Shown here piece by piece: positions 47,971 to 56,747 of a stretch of DNA of 64,000 bases; position 1 is the stretch's first letter; the number at the start of each line of letters is the position of its first letter. The stretch is from an uncultured Hyphomicrobiales bacterium. Lineage in GTDB: Bacteria > Pseudomonadota > Alphaproteobacteria > Rhizobiales > Devosiaceae. A program made the translations under genes and the position numbers. A model generated the notes under the pieces. It did no database searches, was not told the origin of the DNA, and worked only from the letters and a program-made list of their open reading frames with translations. The DNA is taken from the NCBI GenBank assembly GCA_903842455.1, contig CAIMLX010000234.1, positions 1-64,000 on the forward strand, written 5' to 3'.

Positions 47971-48379
47971 TGACGTCGTCGGCTCGATCATGGCCGAGCT
48001 CTTCGGTGCGTTGAATGCCGCAGGAATTCAATCGGTTGGGCCGGTATTCTTCAAGTACGACATCGTCAAGATGCCCGAACTGGTCATCGAGTTCGGCGTG
48101 CCCGTGGCTGCGGGGACGGTCCCCAGCGGGCCGCTGATCAGCGGGACGCTACCGGCCGGCAGGTATGCCCAGACGACCTATTGGGGGCACTACGACAACC
48201 TGATGGACGTCAATGCGATCCTCATCGGTTGGGCCAAGCAGCGCGAAATCCAGTGGGACGCGACGGAGATGCCGGACGGCGACCACTTCGTGTGCCGGCT
48301 CGAGGAATATCCCAACGGGCCGGACGATGAGCCCGATCCCGAGAAATGGGAGACGACGGTCGCCATCAAGCTGCGCTAG
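47891..48379 (+). CDS. GyrI-like small-molecule-binding domain protein
   Basis: A 162-residue protein of the GyrI-like/AraC effector-binding fold. It starts MLTLPKLVDRPAQSYLAIRR and has VNIPFDDVVGSIMAELFGALNAAGIQSVGPVFFKYD, with GTLPAGRYAQTTYWGHYDNLMDV in the second repeat. ATG 47891 follows AAAGGCGA. It is probably part of the arsR-SRPBCC operon, where such proteins may bind hydrophobic ligands. It is convergent with aat, 3 bp apart. Confidence 0.88.
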   Translation: MLTLPKLVDRPAQSYLAIRRAVNIPFDDVVGSIMAELFGALNAAGIQSVGPVFFKYDIVKMPELVIEFGVPVAAGTVPSGPLISGTLPAGRYAQTTYWGHYDNLMDVNAILIGWAKQREIQWDATEMPDGDHFVCRLEEYPNGPDDEPDPEKWETTVAIKLR

Positions 48380-48382
48380 CCG

Positions 48383-49018
48383 TCAGCCAGTCCTGTCTAT
48401 CGCCCGATAATCGGCCTGGTAACGCAACGCTTCCGCCAGGCGGACTTCGTAGTCCTCGCGCGGAATTTCGATGCCGCCAAAGGTCTTGAGGTGATCGGTG
48501 ACGAACTGCGTGTCGAGCAGCCGGTAGCGGCCGGCCTTGAGGCGGAACAGCAGGTTGGCCATGGCGATCTTCGAACAGTCGGTCTTGCGGTGGAACATCG
48601 ATTCACCAAAGAACGCCGCGCCTAGCGACACGCCGTAGAGCCCGCCGACAAGGGCAAGGCCGTCCCACACTTCGACCGTATGCACGAGGCCGCGCGTAAA
48701 CAGCGCGCCGTAGAGCCGGCGGATTTCCTTGTTGATCCAGGTGGAGTCGCGATCAACGCCGGCGGTGGCGCAGCCCTCGATCACCGCCTCGAAGTCGGTG
48801 TCGACCTTGATCTCGTAGGGGTGGGTCTTGAGCGTCTTGCGCAGGCTCTTCGAGATGTGGAAATCATCGAGCGGGATGATGCCGCGCTGCTGCGGGCTGA
48901 CCCAGAACAGGTCGGCCGAACCCGCATCCTCGGCCATCGGAAAAATGCCAGCCTGATAGGCGCGGACGATCAGTTCCGGCGTCAGGTCGATGGCAAAGGG
49001 ATCGGTTTTCCGCGACAT
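48383..49018 (-). CDS. aat: leucyl/phenylalanyl-tRNA--protein transferase
   Basis: Adds Leu or Phe to N-terminal basic residues, making N-degrons for ClpAPS. It has 211 residues. The family blocks are LIVRAYQAGIFPMAED, FWVSPQQRGIIPLDDFHISKSLRKTL, TWINKEIRRLYGALF and GGLYGVSLGAAFFGESMFHR, ending LLDTQFVTDHLKTFGGIEIPR. It normally neighbours accC/accB in alphaproteobacteria; here one hydrolase gene lies between them. Confidence 0.97.
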   Translation of the reverse strand: MSRKTDPFAIDLTPELIVRAYQAGIFPMAEDAGSADLFWVSPQQRGIIPLDDFHISKSLRKTLKTHPYEIKVDTDFEAVIEGCATAGVDRDSTWINKEIRRLYGALFTRGLVHTVEVWDGLALVGGLYGVSLGAAFFGESMFHRKTDCSKIAMANLLFRLKAGRYRLLDTQFVTDHLKTFGGIEIPREDYEVRLAEALRYQADYRAIDRTG

Positions 49019-49103
49019 GACCTGAATATGGGGCCGGGGCGCTTAACGGACAATGCGCTTGTCGGCGCACACTGCTATGCACTTGCCCCGGCAAGGGGGA
49101 CCG

Positions 49104-50042
49104 ATGGACTGGCTCTGGTGGATCGTGGCTGCAGTGGCGGCGTACCTGGTTCTGGCGCCAGTCGTGACGGTCGCGCTGCTGTGGGGCATGCTCACCGCCG
49201 GGGTCGTCGACTGGGCGGGCGCGAAACGGCGAAAGCCGGCGGACCCACTTACCATCGGCTATCACGGCGACCCGGGGCAGGCCTTCGGGTGGCGGTTCGA
49301 TACCATCCGCTACCCGACCGAACTGGGCGAGGCCGAGGCCTGGGTCGTGCCGGGCGAGCCCGGGCAACGGCTCTGGGGCATCTGGGTGCACGGCATCGGC
49401 GGCATCCGCGAGAACGGCTACCGCATGGTCAAGACGCTGCACGAGGCAGGGCTGCCGGTGCTGCTGATCACCTACCGCAACGATGCCGGCGCACCCCGCT
49501 CCGCCGATGGGCTCTACAGCTTCGGGCTGGGCGAGTGGCGCGACCTTGAAGCGGCCGTCGACTACGCAGTGAGCCAGGGGGCGGATCGCGTGGTGATCGC
49601 GGCCGAGTCGATGGGCGCAGCGATCACCGGGCAGTACCTGCGGCGGGGCAGCAATGTCGAACGCGTGGCGGGCCTGGCGCTCGATGCTCCGGCGCTGGAC
49701 TTTCCGGCGGTGATCCAGGCGGGGGGCAGGCGCTACCGGGTGCCGCTGTCGGACTACGTGGCAGCGGCCGGATTGTGGGTGTGGCGCCTTGTGCGGACCG
49801 ACCTGCGCAGGGCACTGAGCCTCGATGCAGTGGTGGAGTTTCCGGGGCCGGTCTTCGTGGCGCACGGCACCCGCGACCCGCTGGTGCCGTTCTCGATCAC
49901 CGAGCGACTGGCGGAGAAGCGGCCGGACACCAGGTTGTGGAAGACGGACGCGGACCGGCATCCGATGAGCTTCGAAGCCGATCGCGAGGGCTATGCGAGG
50001 GCGCTGCGGGAGTGGCTCGGGACAGTGAAAGGGGCGCCGTAG
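49104..50042 (+). CDS. alpha/beta hydrolase with N-terminal membrane anchor
   Basis: A 312-residue protein. An N-terminal helix (WLWWIVAAVAAYLVLAPVVTVALLW) anchors it, and the hydrolase domain follows. Candidate catalytic residues are Ser169 in AAESMGAA (a GxSxG variant with Ala first), Asp in HGTRDPLVPFS and His in DADRHPMSF. WVHGIGGIRENGYR forms the oxyanion-hole region. ATG 49104 is favoured by AAGGGGGA. The substrate is not apparent. It is convergent with accC. Confidence 0.85.
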   Translation: MDWLWWIVAAVAAYLVLAPVVTVALLWGMLTAGVVDWAGAKRRKPADPLTIGYHGDPGQAFGWRFDTIRYPTELGEAEAWVVPGEPGQRLWGIWVHGIGGIRENGYRMVKTLHEAGLPVLLITYRNDAGAPRSADGLYSFGLGEWRDLEAAVDYAVSQGADRVVIAAESMGAAITGQYLRRGSNVERVAGLALDAPALDFPAVIQAGGRRYRVPLSDYVAAAGLWVWRLVRTDLRRALSLDAVVEFPGPVFVAHGTRDPLVPFSITERLAEKRPDTRLWKTDADRHPMSFEADREGYARALREWLGTVKGAP

Positions 50043-50049
50043 CGCCCCT
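50030..50049. terminator. stem-loop between hydrolase gene and accC
   Basis: An 8 bp perfect stem (AGGGGCGC/GCGCCCCT) with a 4-base loop that spans the hydrolase stop codon, flanked by short A and T runs. It is probably a bidirectional terminator for the convergent genes. Confidence 0.5.
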
Positions 50050-50056
50050 CGAAAAC

Positions 50057-51409
50057 TCAGTACTTTTCGGCCTTGAGATACTTCTCGAGCCAGTGGATGT
50101 CGTAATCCGCCGACACGATCTCCGGCTCCTTGTTGAGGCGCTGGAACAGCGGCAGCGTGGTCTTGATGCCGTCGACGACGAACTCGTCGACCGCGCGGCG
50201 CAGGCGCTGCAGGCACTCGGCACGGGTCCGGCCGTAGACGATCAGCTTGCCGATCAGCGAGTCGTAGTAGGGCGGGATCGTGTAGCCCTGGTAGACGGCG
50301 CTGTCGACGCGGACGCCGACGCCGCCGGCCGGGTGGTAGAACAGGATCTTGCCCGGCGAGGGCGCGAAGGTCTGCGGGTCCTCGGCGTTGATGCGCACTT
50401 CGATGGCGTGGCCATTGAAGTTGATCTGTTCCTGCGTCATCGACAGGGCCTCGCCCGAGGCGACGCGGATCTGCTCGTAGACGATGTCGACGCCGGTGAT
50501 GCGCTCGGTGACCGGATGCTCCACCTGCAGGCGGGTGTTCATCTCGATGAAGTAGAACTCGCCGTTTTCGTACAGGAACTCGACAGTGCCGGCGCCCGAG
50601 TATTTCAGCTTTCGCATGGCGGCGGCACAGATTTCGCCGATCGCCATCTGCTTTTCCATCGGCACGGTCGGGGCCGGAGCCTCCTCCCACACCTTCTGGT
50701 GCCGGCGCTGCAGCGAGCAGTCACGGGTGCCGAGGTGCACCGCGTTGCCCTGGCCGTCGCCCATCACCTGCACTTCGATGTGCCGCGGAGCGCCGAGATA
50801 CTTTTCCATGTAGACCGACTCGTTGCCGAAGGCGGCCTTGGCCTCGGCGCGCGCCGTCGACCAGGCGATCAGCACGTCGGCTTCGGTCAGCGCCACCTTC
50901 ATGCCGCGGCCGCCGCCGCCGGCGGTGGCCTTGATCAGCACCGGGTAGCCGATCTCGGCCGCGGTTTCCTTGGCCTCCGCCTCGGTCTCGACCGCGCCGG
51001 CCGAGCCGGGAACCACCGGGATGCCGAGCTCGACCGCCGTCTTCTTGGCGGTGATCTTGTCGCCCATGATCTCGATATGGTGCGACGACGGTCCGATGAA
51101 GGTGATCTTGTGCTCGGACAGTATGCGGGCGAAGCGCGCGTTCTCCGAGAGGAAACCGTAGCCCGGATGCACGGCATCGGCGCCGGTGATCTCGCAGGCG
51201 GCCATGATCGAGGGAATGTTGAGGTAGCTGTCTCTTGCCGGCGGCGGACCGATGCAGACGCTTTCGTCGGCAAAGCGCACATGCATGGCGTTGGAGTCGG
51301 CGGTGGAATGGACGGCGACCGTGGGGATGCCGAGCTCGCGGCAGGCCCTCAGGATGCGGAGCGCGATCTCGCCGCGATTGGCGATGAGCACCTTCTGGAA
51401 CATGGCCAT
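50057..51409 (-). CDS. accC: acetyl-CoA carboxylase biotin carboxylase subunit
   Basis: Carboxylates biotin on AccB using ATP and bicarbonate, the first step of fatty acid synthesis. It has 450 residues. The ATP-grasp features are VLIANRGEIALRILRA, HPGYGFLSENARFA, KATAGGGGRGMKV, MEKYLGAPRHIEVQVMGD, EFLYENGEFYFIEMNTRLQVEHPVTE and NGHAIEVRINAEDP. ATG 51409 or 51403 is possible. It follows accB by 4 bp. Confidence 0.98.
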   Translation of the reverse strand: MAMFQKVLIANRGEIALRILRACRELGIPTVAVHSTADSNAMHVRFADESVCIGPPPARDSYLNIPSIMAACEITGADAVHPGYGFLSENARFARILSEHKITFIGPSSHHIEIMGDKITAKKTAVELGIPVVPGSAGAVETEAEAKETAAEIGYPVLIKATAGGGGRGMKVALTEADVLIAWSTARAEAKAAFGNESVYMEKYLGAPRHIEVQVMGDGQGNAVHLGTRDCSLQRRHQKVWEEAPAPTVPMEKQMAIGEICAAAMRKLKYSGAGTVEFLYENGEFYFIEMNTRLQVEHPVTERITGVDIVYEQIRVASGEALSMTQEQINFNGHAIEVRINAEDPQTFAPSPGKILFYHPAGGVGVRVDSAVYQGYTIPPYYDSLIGKLIVYGRTRAECLQRLRRAVDEFVVDGIKTTLPLFQRLNKEPEIVSADYDIHWLEKYLKAEKY

Positions 51410-51413
51410 GGAC

Positions 51414-51905
51414 TTACTCGATGACGACGAGCGGCTGGCCGTACTCGACCGGGGAGTTGTCGTCGACCAGCACGCGGGTGACGGTGCCGGAGCGGTGTGC
51501 CGGGATCTGGTTCATCGTCTTCATCGCCTCGACGATGAGCACCGTCTGGCCTTCCGACACGCGGGTGCCGACCGGAGCAAACTGCGGCTTGCCCGGCTCG
51601 GGCGACAGGTAGGCGGTCCCCACCATCGGCGAGGTCAGCGTACCCGGATTGGACGCGAGGTCCTCGGCGGCAGGAGCCGCGGCGGGGATCGAGCCCGTCG
51701 GCACGCTCGGCGCTATCGGAGCAGCGGGCGCCGGGGCATAGGAAGGAACCGATACCTGCTGCACCGCCTGGGTAGCGTAGCTGCGGGTGACGCGGACGCG
51801 AAGATCCTCGCGCTCGATCTCGATCTCGGCCAGGTTCTGCTCGTTGAGCAGCTTGGCGATGGCCTCGATCAGATCCTGATCGGAATTGGAAGACGCCTTG
51901 GTCAT
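51414..51905 (-). CDS. accB: acetyl-CoA carboxylase biotin carboxyl carrier protein
   Basis: A 163-residue carrier. The N-terminal helix region is followed by an Ala/Pro linker (about 50-85). The biotinyl domain contains VEAMKTMNQI with biotinylated Lys129. The family signature SPMVGTAYLSPEPG opens the domain. It is co-transcribed with accC and lies 12 bp after aroQ. Confidence 0.97.
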   Translation of the reverse strand: MTKASSNSDQDLIEAIAKLLNEQNLAEIEIEREDLRVRVTRSYATQAVQQVSVPSYAPAPAAPIAPSVPTGSIPAAAPAAEDLASNPGTLTSPMVGTAYLSPEPGKPQFAPVGTRVSEGQTVLIVEAMKTMNQIPAHRSGTVTRVLVDDNSPVEYGQPLVVIE

Positions 51906-51917
51906 GCGGGAAGCCTC

Positions 51918-52352
51918 TTATAGTTTTTCGGCCAGTGCGTGGAGAGCAAGCTTATAGCCGGTCGCGCCCAGCCCGCAAATCACCCCCAGCGCCACCGGCG
52001 AGACATAGGAGTGATGGCGGAACGGCTCGCGGGTGTAGATGTTGCTGAGGTGCACTTCGATCACCGGCAGGTTCACGGCGCGGAAGGCGTCGTGAATGGC
52101 GATCGACGTATGAGAGTAGGCGCCGGGGTTGATGACGATGGCATCCTGCTGGCCCAGCGCCTGCTGGATCCAGGTGACGAGTTCGCCTTCGAGGTTCGAC
52201 TGCCGGCAGGTAACCTCGAGCCCGAGCCGCGCCCCTTCGTCCACTGCCATCGCCTCGATGTCGGCGAGTGTCTGCGATCCATAGGTCGCGGGCTCTCGGG
52301 TGCCGAGCATGTTGAGGTTTGGTCCGTTGAGGACGAGGACGCGTTTGGCCAT
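51918..52352 (-). CDS. aroQ: type II 3-dehydroquinate dehydratase
   Basis: Third step of the shikimate pathway, dodecameric enzyme. It has 144 residues. NGPNLNMLGTREPATYG carries the catalytic Tyr, followed by CRQSNLEGELVTWIQQA, INPGAYSHTSIAI and EVHLSNIYTREPFRHHSYVS with the active-site His. The aroQ-accB-accC order is conserved in alphaproteobacteria. Confidence 0.97.
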   Translation of the reverse strand: MAKRVLVLNGPNLNMLGTREPATYGSQTLADIEAMAVDEGARLGLEVTCRQSNLEGELVTWIQQALGQQDAIVINPGAYSHTSIAIHDAFRAVNLPVIEVHLSNIYTREPFRHHSYVSPVALGVICGLGATGYKLALHALAEKL

Positions 52353-52451
52353 GGTTCCGCCTTGTGCACCTGCCTCCCGGCGGGACGCAAGCGCGCCGCG
52401 GAATAATGCACGAAAAAGGGCAGAAGTGGGGCTTGGAGCGGTGAATACAGC

Positions 52452-53375
52452 TTAACCGGGGGTCGCGGGGCAGTCCGTCGAGCCGCAGGCGCGCATGTTG
52501 GCGATGCGGTTGCGGAGCTGGTCGATATCGACGGCGCCCGGAATGATCTCGTCGCCGATGATGTAGGTCGGCGTCCCGGTGATGTTGAGTGTCTCGGCGA
52601 TCCGGTAGCTGGTCTCGATAACTGCACTCACCGCCGGGGTGTTCATCCCCATCTCGAGCGTGATCGGGTTGAGCCCGAGGTCCGAGGCGGCCTTGAGCGC
52701 CGCCGCCTTGTCGACCTGGCCCGGCGCGGTGAACAGGGCCTCGTGGAACGCCCAGTAGTCAACATCGGCCTCGCTCACCTGCACCGCAATGCGGGCCGCG
52801 TCGGCCGAGCCCTGCGACAGGATCGGGAACTCCTTGAGGATGACCCGCAGGTTCGGGTCCTCGTCGAGCAGTGTGACGAGGGTGGGCAGCGCCTGCCGGC
52901 AGTAGCCGCAATTGTAGTCGAACATCTCGACCAGCGTGACGTCGCCGTCGGGGTTGCCGAGCACGATCTGCCCGGGAGCCTCGTAGATCTCGGCGTCGAG
53001 CGCGGCGAGCTGGGTCCGCGTCTCTTCTTTGCGCTTGGCCGTCACCTCCTGCTGCAGCCGCTCCGAGACGCGCTGCAGGATGGAGGGGTTGTCCATCAGG
53101 TAGCTCTCGATCATCGGGTTCAGCTTGCCCGGATCGAGTTCTGCCACGGCGATGTCCGCTGGGACGTTCTGCCTCGGCTGCTGTGCGATGAAATCGGCGA
53201 CGATGGTTTCGACGGCAGACTTGTCGAGCGATGCCGGCTGCGAGCTATCGGCCACGACCGCTTCCGCGATCTCCCGCACCTGTGCCTCGCTCACCGCCGG
53301 GCGGAACACGGTCATCCCGACGCCGCCGGCCACGAGGCCGAGAATGAGGACGAGCAGGATGGTGGTGCGCGACAT
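52452..53375 (-). CDS. DsbA-family thiol:disulfide oxidoreductase, membrane anchored
   Basis: A 307-residue periplasmic protein. The N-terminal helix (TTILLVLILGLVAGGVGMTVF) acts as anchor or signal. A helical region of unknown role comes next (about 30-130), then the thioredoxin fold with active site Cys156-Gly-Tyr-Cys159 (DYNCGYCR). The cis-Pro loop is GTPTYIIG. This is the Com1/BdbD-like layout. ATG 53375 is the natural start; the open frame beyond it lies in the promoter region. Confidence 0.9.
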   Translation of the reverse strand: MSRTTILLVLILGLVAGGVGMTVFRPAVSEAQVREIAEAVVADSSQPASLDKSAVETIVADFIAQQPRQNVPADIAVAELDPGKLNPMIESYLMDNPSILQRVSERLQQEVTAKRKEETRTQLAALDAEIYEAPGQIVLGNPDGDVTLVEMFDYNCGYCRQALPTLVTLLDEDPNLRVILKEFPILSQGSADAARIAVQVSEADVDYWAFHEALFTAPGQVDKAAALKAASDLGLNPITLEMGMNTPAVSAVIETSYRIAETLNITGTPTYIIGDEIIPGAVDIDQLRNRIANMRACGSTDCPATPG

Positions 53376-53507
53376 GGACAACCCGGAGACCGTTTTGCCA
53401 TTGCGTACAGGCCTTGGCGGCAAAAGGCGAGAGTCCGCTGCGCGCCCGGTGGCAACAGCGTTCAAATCTGGTTGAGGCGCGCCGGCCGATGGTCTAGCCA
53501 ATCTGGC

Positions 53508-54665
53508 ATGACCGATATGCCAGACAAGCTCACCGGGCTCCGCCCCTTCTACGCCATGGAGATCAACGCGCTGGCCAACCGCGAGGAAGCGGCCGGGCGC
53601 AGCGTGATGCACCTCGAGGTAGGCGAGCCGGGTGCGCCGCCGGCGCCGGCCGTGCGGGCCGCGGTCGCTGCCGCACTCGATGAGCCGCAGCGCTACACGC
53701 ACTTCGCCGGTCAGGTAGAACTGCGGCGCGAGCTCGCCGCCTACTACCGGACGCAGCATGGCGTCGAGGTCGACCCCGATTCGATCGTCGCCACCATGGG
53801 CTCGTCGTCGGGCTTCATCCTGGCGTTTCTCGGCGGCTTTGCGCCCGGCGCCAGGATCGCGGTGACGCGGCCGGGCTATCCCGCCTATCTCAACACCCTT
53901 GATGGCCTCGGCATGACCGCGGTGGAGATTCCGCTGACGGCGGCGTCAGGCTGGCGGCTCTCGGGCGAGGATATCGAACGCGCCTACCGGGCCGAGCCGT
54001 TCGACGGGCTGCTGTTCGCCTCGCCTGCCAACCCCACGGGCGCGGCGGTGACGCGAGAAGCGCTGGCCGAAATCGTCGAGACCTGCCGGCGGCTCGGCGT
54101 GCGGCTGATTTCCGATGAAATCTACCACGGGCTCGACTATCGCGGCCCCTCGGTCTCGGCGCTGGAGTTCGGCGACGACGCGATCGTCATCAACAGCTTC
54201 AGCAAATACTACTGCATGACCGGCTGGCGCATCGGCTGGATGGTGCTGCCCGAGGCGGTGCTGCGGCGCACGCAGATCCTGCAGCAGAACCTGTTCATCT
54301 CCGCCCCGACCCTCAGCCAGATCGCCGCCCGCGTGGCGCTGGGAGAGCGAAACTATTCGGAAGCGCAAAAGGCGCAGTATGCGAGCAACCGTCACCTCGT
54401 GGGCCAATGGCTCGAGCGGCAGAGCCTCGGCGACGGCCAGGCGCCGGACGGCGCCTTCTACGCCTACATCGACATGAGCCGCTACACCAACGACGCGCTC
54501 GGTTTCTGCCAGGCGATGGTCCGCGAAGCAGGCGTAGCGACGACCCCCGGGATCGACTTCGACCGCGTCAACGGCAACCGCTTCGTGCGGCTCTCCTTTG
54601 CCGGCACCGGCGCGGCGGTGGAGGAGGGGCTCGAGCGGATAGCGGGGTTTCTGAAGGGCCGATGA
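53508..54665 (+). CDS. pyridoxal-phosphate aminotransferase (class I/II)
   Basis: A 385-residue fold-type I aminotransferase, aspartate-aminotransferase subgroup. The family pattern LEVGEPGAPPAPAVRAA, the FASPANPTGAAV motif, SDEIYHGLDY, the PLP Lys in INSFSKYYCMTGWRIGW, and FVRLSFAGT near the C-terminus are all present. The substrate amino acid is not evident. The start ATG 53508 or 53517 is possible. It overlaps the next gene by 4 bp (ATGA). Confidence 0.92.
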   Translation: MTDMPDKLTGLRPFYAMEINALANREEAAGRSVMHLEVGEPGAPPAPAVRAAVAAALDEPQRYTHFAGQVELRRELAAYYRTQHGVEVDPDSIVATMGSSSGFILAFLGGFAPGARIAVTRPGYPAYLNTLDGLGMTAVEIPLTAASGWRLSGEDIERAYRAEPFDGLLFASPANPTGAAVTREALAEIVETCRRLGVRLISDEIYHGLDYRGPSVSALEFGDDAIVINSFSKYYCMTGWRIGWMVLPEAVLRRTQILQQNLFISAPTLSQIAARVALGERNYSEAQKAQYASNRHLVGQWLERQSLGDGQAPDGAFYAYIDMSRYTNDALGFCQAMVREAGVATTPGIDFDRVNGNRFVRLSFAGTGAAVEEGLERIAGFLKGR

Positions 54666-56272
54666 AATTGACGGCCAGGCCATGGGTTGTCGTCACTGCC
54701 CTGACCCTGCGGGCCTTTTCCACGCGCCATTACCTGCTGGCGCCCGAGACGGGCGACATCGACGAGGCGACGTTCATGGTGGTTGCGCAGAGCGTCCTGC
54801 GGGGCGCGCTGCCGTATGAACTGGCGTTGGACAACAAGCCCGCCGGCTTCTTCTACCTGCTGGCCGGCGTCATGGCGGTGTTCGGGCAAAGTCTCGAGGC
54901 TGTGAGGCTGTTCGGAAGCGCCGTCGTGGCGGCCGCGGCGGCCGTCCTTTGGGTGGTATGCCGACGGTACGTGACCGCGGGCGCGTCGGCGGCCCTGGTC
55001 GCCCTTTTCGTCGTTGCGCAGGCCGGTTCGATAGGCGACTCGACCAAGTCAGAGCTGGTCGCCAACGTGTTCGTCTCGGCCTCGCTGCTCGCCTTGTTCG
55101 CGCTGCCGAGGGACAACCGCGGTTCCTTCCTCGCCGGGCTGATGCTGGGCTGTGCGGTGCTGACGAGGACCAACCTTGCCTACCTGGCCCTTGCCGTCGC
55201 CCTTATGCATCTGCTGGCGGTCTGGCGTCCCGCCGAACTGGGACTGCGGCGGAGCAGCATTCTTGCGTTGGCATCGGGCGGTATGCTGCCGCTGGCGCTG
55301 CTGCTAGTGCCCTACGCTTTACGGGGCGAGTTGCCATTGTTTTGGGTCGGCGCGGTGGAGGTGGCGTGGTCGCAGGCGCACGGCTCCCGCGACCTGCTGG
55401 GCCGGCTGGTGCTGCTGCCGCACAGCTTCGTGCGCATACTGCCGAGTCTCGCTGGATTGCTGCTGGTGGTCTGTGGCTTCGGCATCTGGAGGATGCGCCA
55501 GGTGCTGCATCAACGGCCAGACCTGAGCCGCGACGCAGGAATTGCGGCGCTCTACTTCGGCGCGATCGAGCTGTCCGTCGTGATGAGCGGCTCGTTCTAC
55601 AACCACTACATGCTTCAGGTCCTGCCGCCATTGGTTGTCCTCGGCGCAATAGGGTTCAGCGATTCCAGGTGGACCTGGCGCCACTGGGTTCCGCGGTTGG
55701 TGGCGCTTGGAGTTGGCGGTGGCGTGATCTGGTTCGGAGCCCTCGGGCTGGCAACCGGCGTGCAGCAACTGCGCGGCGAGCTGCAAAGACCGCTGCAGCA
55801 GGCGGCCCGGGCGATGGACCTTCGCACCGGCGATCGCGTGTGGGCCACCGGAGACACCCAGCTCATCTACTACTACCTCGATCTGGATCCGATCGTGCCG
55901 GTCGCGGCGTTTCCGCCGAATCTGGCGAAGGAGGCGATCGTGCGCCCCTTGGTCCGCGCCGGGTTGATGGCGGAGGACGGACCGCGTGCGGCGTTCGAAC
56001 TGCGGCCGCGATACGTCGTCACGCGCGACCCGCAGCCGCCCGGCCAACTCGGCGACGCCGACAAGACCCGCTTCACCGAAAGCTACGAACTGTGGCACTC
56101 AGGAGCGGACGCGTTCGTCTACCGGCTGATCGAGGACATCGACAATGCCTGCCATGCCCACGCTGACGACAACCCGGCTTGTCCTCCGCCCGATGATCGA
56201 GGCCGACTACCCGGCGTATCGGGCGATGATGCTTTCGCCGCGGTCGCAGTTCATGGGCGGCCCGTTCGATGA
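54662..56272 (+). CDS. GT-C type membrane glycosyltransferase (ArnT/PMT-like)
   Basis: A polytopic membrane protein, 536 residues as read. The first loop has TGDIDEATFMVVAQSVLRG with an acidic DE pair, and DNKPAGFFYLLAG, as in GT39/GT83 lipid-linked sugar transferases. About ten hydrophobic helices follow to residue 380, then a soluble tail (DRVWATGDTQLIYYYL). The acceptor is unknown. It is coupled to the aminotransferase gene. The frame runs 128 bp into the next gene; the last 40 residues (after YRLIEDIDNA) look non-native. Confidence 0.82.
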   Translation: MKLTARPWVVVTALTLRAFSTRHYLLAPETGDIDEATFMVVAQSVLRGALPYELALDNKPAGFFYLLAGVMAVFGQSLEAVRLFGSAVVAAAAAVLWVVCRRYVTAGASAALVALFVVAQAGSIGDSTKSELVANVFVSASLLALFALPRDNRGSFLAGLMLGCAVLTRTNLAYLALAVALMHLLAVWRPAELGLRRSSILALASGGMLPLALLLVPYALRGELPLFWVGAVEVAWSQAHGSRDLLGRLVLLPHSFVRILPSLAGLLLVVCGFGIWRMRQVLHQRPDLSRDAGIAALYFGAIELSVVMSGSFYNHYMLQVLPPLVVLGAIGFSDSRWTWRHWVPRLVALGVGGGVIWFGALGLATGVQQLRGELQRPLQQAARAMDLRTGDRVWATGDTQLIYYYLDLDPIVPVAAFPPNLAKEAIVRPLVRAGLMAEDGPRAAFELRPRYVVTRDPQPPGQLGDADKTRFTESYELWHSGADAFVYRLIEDIDNACHAHADDNPACPPPDDRGRLPGVSGDDAFAAVAVHGRPVR

Positions 56273-56651
56273 GCGGGGCGCGTGGGGCATGTTCTGCCAC
56301 GATATCGCGTGCTGGGCGCTCTACGGGCATGGCGGGCTCATGGTCGACCTGCCGGCCACGGGCGAGACGGTAGGGCAGGTCGGGGTCAACGGCGGGCCCT
56401 TGTTCCCCGAGAAGGAACTCGGCTGGTTGCTGTATGATGGCTTCGAGGGTCGGGGCTATATCACCGAGGCCGCCGCTGCAATGCGCGACTGGGCCCTCGA
56501 AGCGCTCGGCGCCGAGAGTTTCGTCAGCTACATGGACCCCCGCAATTCCCGCTCGATCGCGGTTGCCCAACGGCTGGGGGCCGTGCGTGACGACGCGGCG
56601 CCGCGGCAGGATCCCGAGGATCTGGTCTACCGGCACCTTCGGCTCCGCTGA
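56145..56651 (+). CDS. GNAT-family N-acetyltransferase (RimJ/RimL type)
   Basis: A 168-residue acetyltransferase. TLTTTRLVLRPMIEADYPAYRAMM opens the fold; LGWLLYDGFEGRGYITEAAAAMRDWA is the acetyl-CoA loop; YMDPRNSRSIAVAQRLGA is the C-terminal motif. The start may be 56145 or 56154. Its first 128 bp overlap the 3' end of the glycosyltransferase frame. The substrate is unknown. It is convergent with rne. Confidence 0.88.
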   Translation: MPAMPTLTTTRLVLRPMIEADYPAYRAMMLSPRSQFMGGPFDERGAWGMFCHDIACWALYGHGGLMVDLPATGETVGQVGVNGGPLFPEKELGWLLYDGFEGRGYITEAAAAMRDWALEALGAESFVSYMDPRNSRSIAVAQRLGAVRDDAAPRQDPEDLVYRHLRLR

Positions 56652-56697
56652 ATCCCGTGCACCCCCGGTGAGGTCTGGCCGTTCCGGACAGGTCATG

Positions 56698-56722
56698 AAA
56701 AAGGGCGGGATCACTCCCGCCC
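56698..56722 (-). terminator. rho-independent terminator after rne
   Basis: Read on the minus strand, a 10 bp stem (AAGGGCGGGA/TCCCGCCCTT) with a 4-base loop is followed directly by a T-run. It lies 26 bp beyond the rne stop and may also serve the convergent acetyltransferase gene. Confidence 0.9.
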
Positions 56723-56747
56723 TTGATCATTCAGATGTTAGCGTCGA

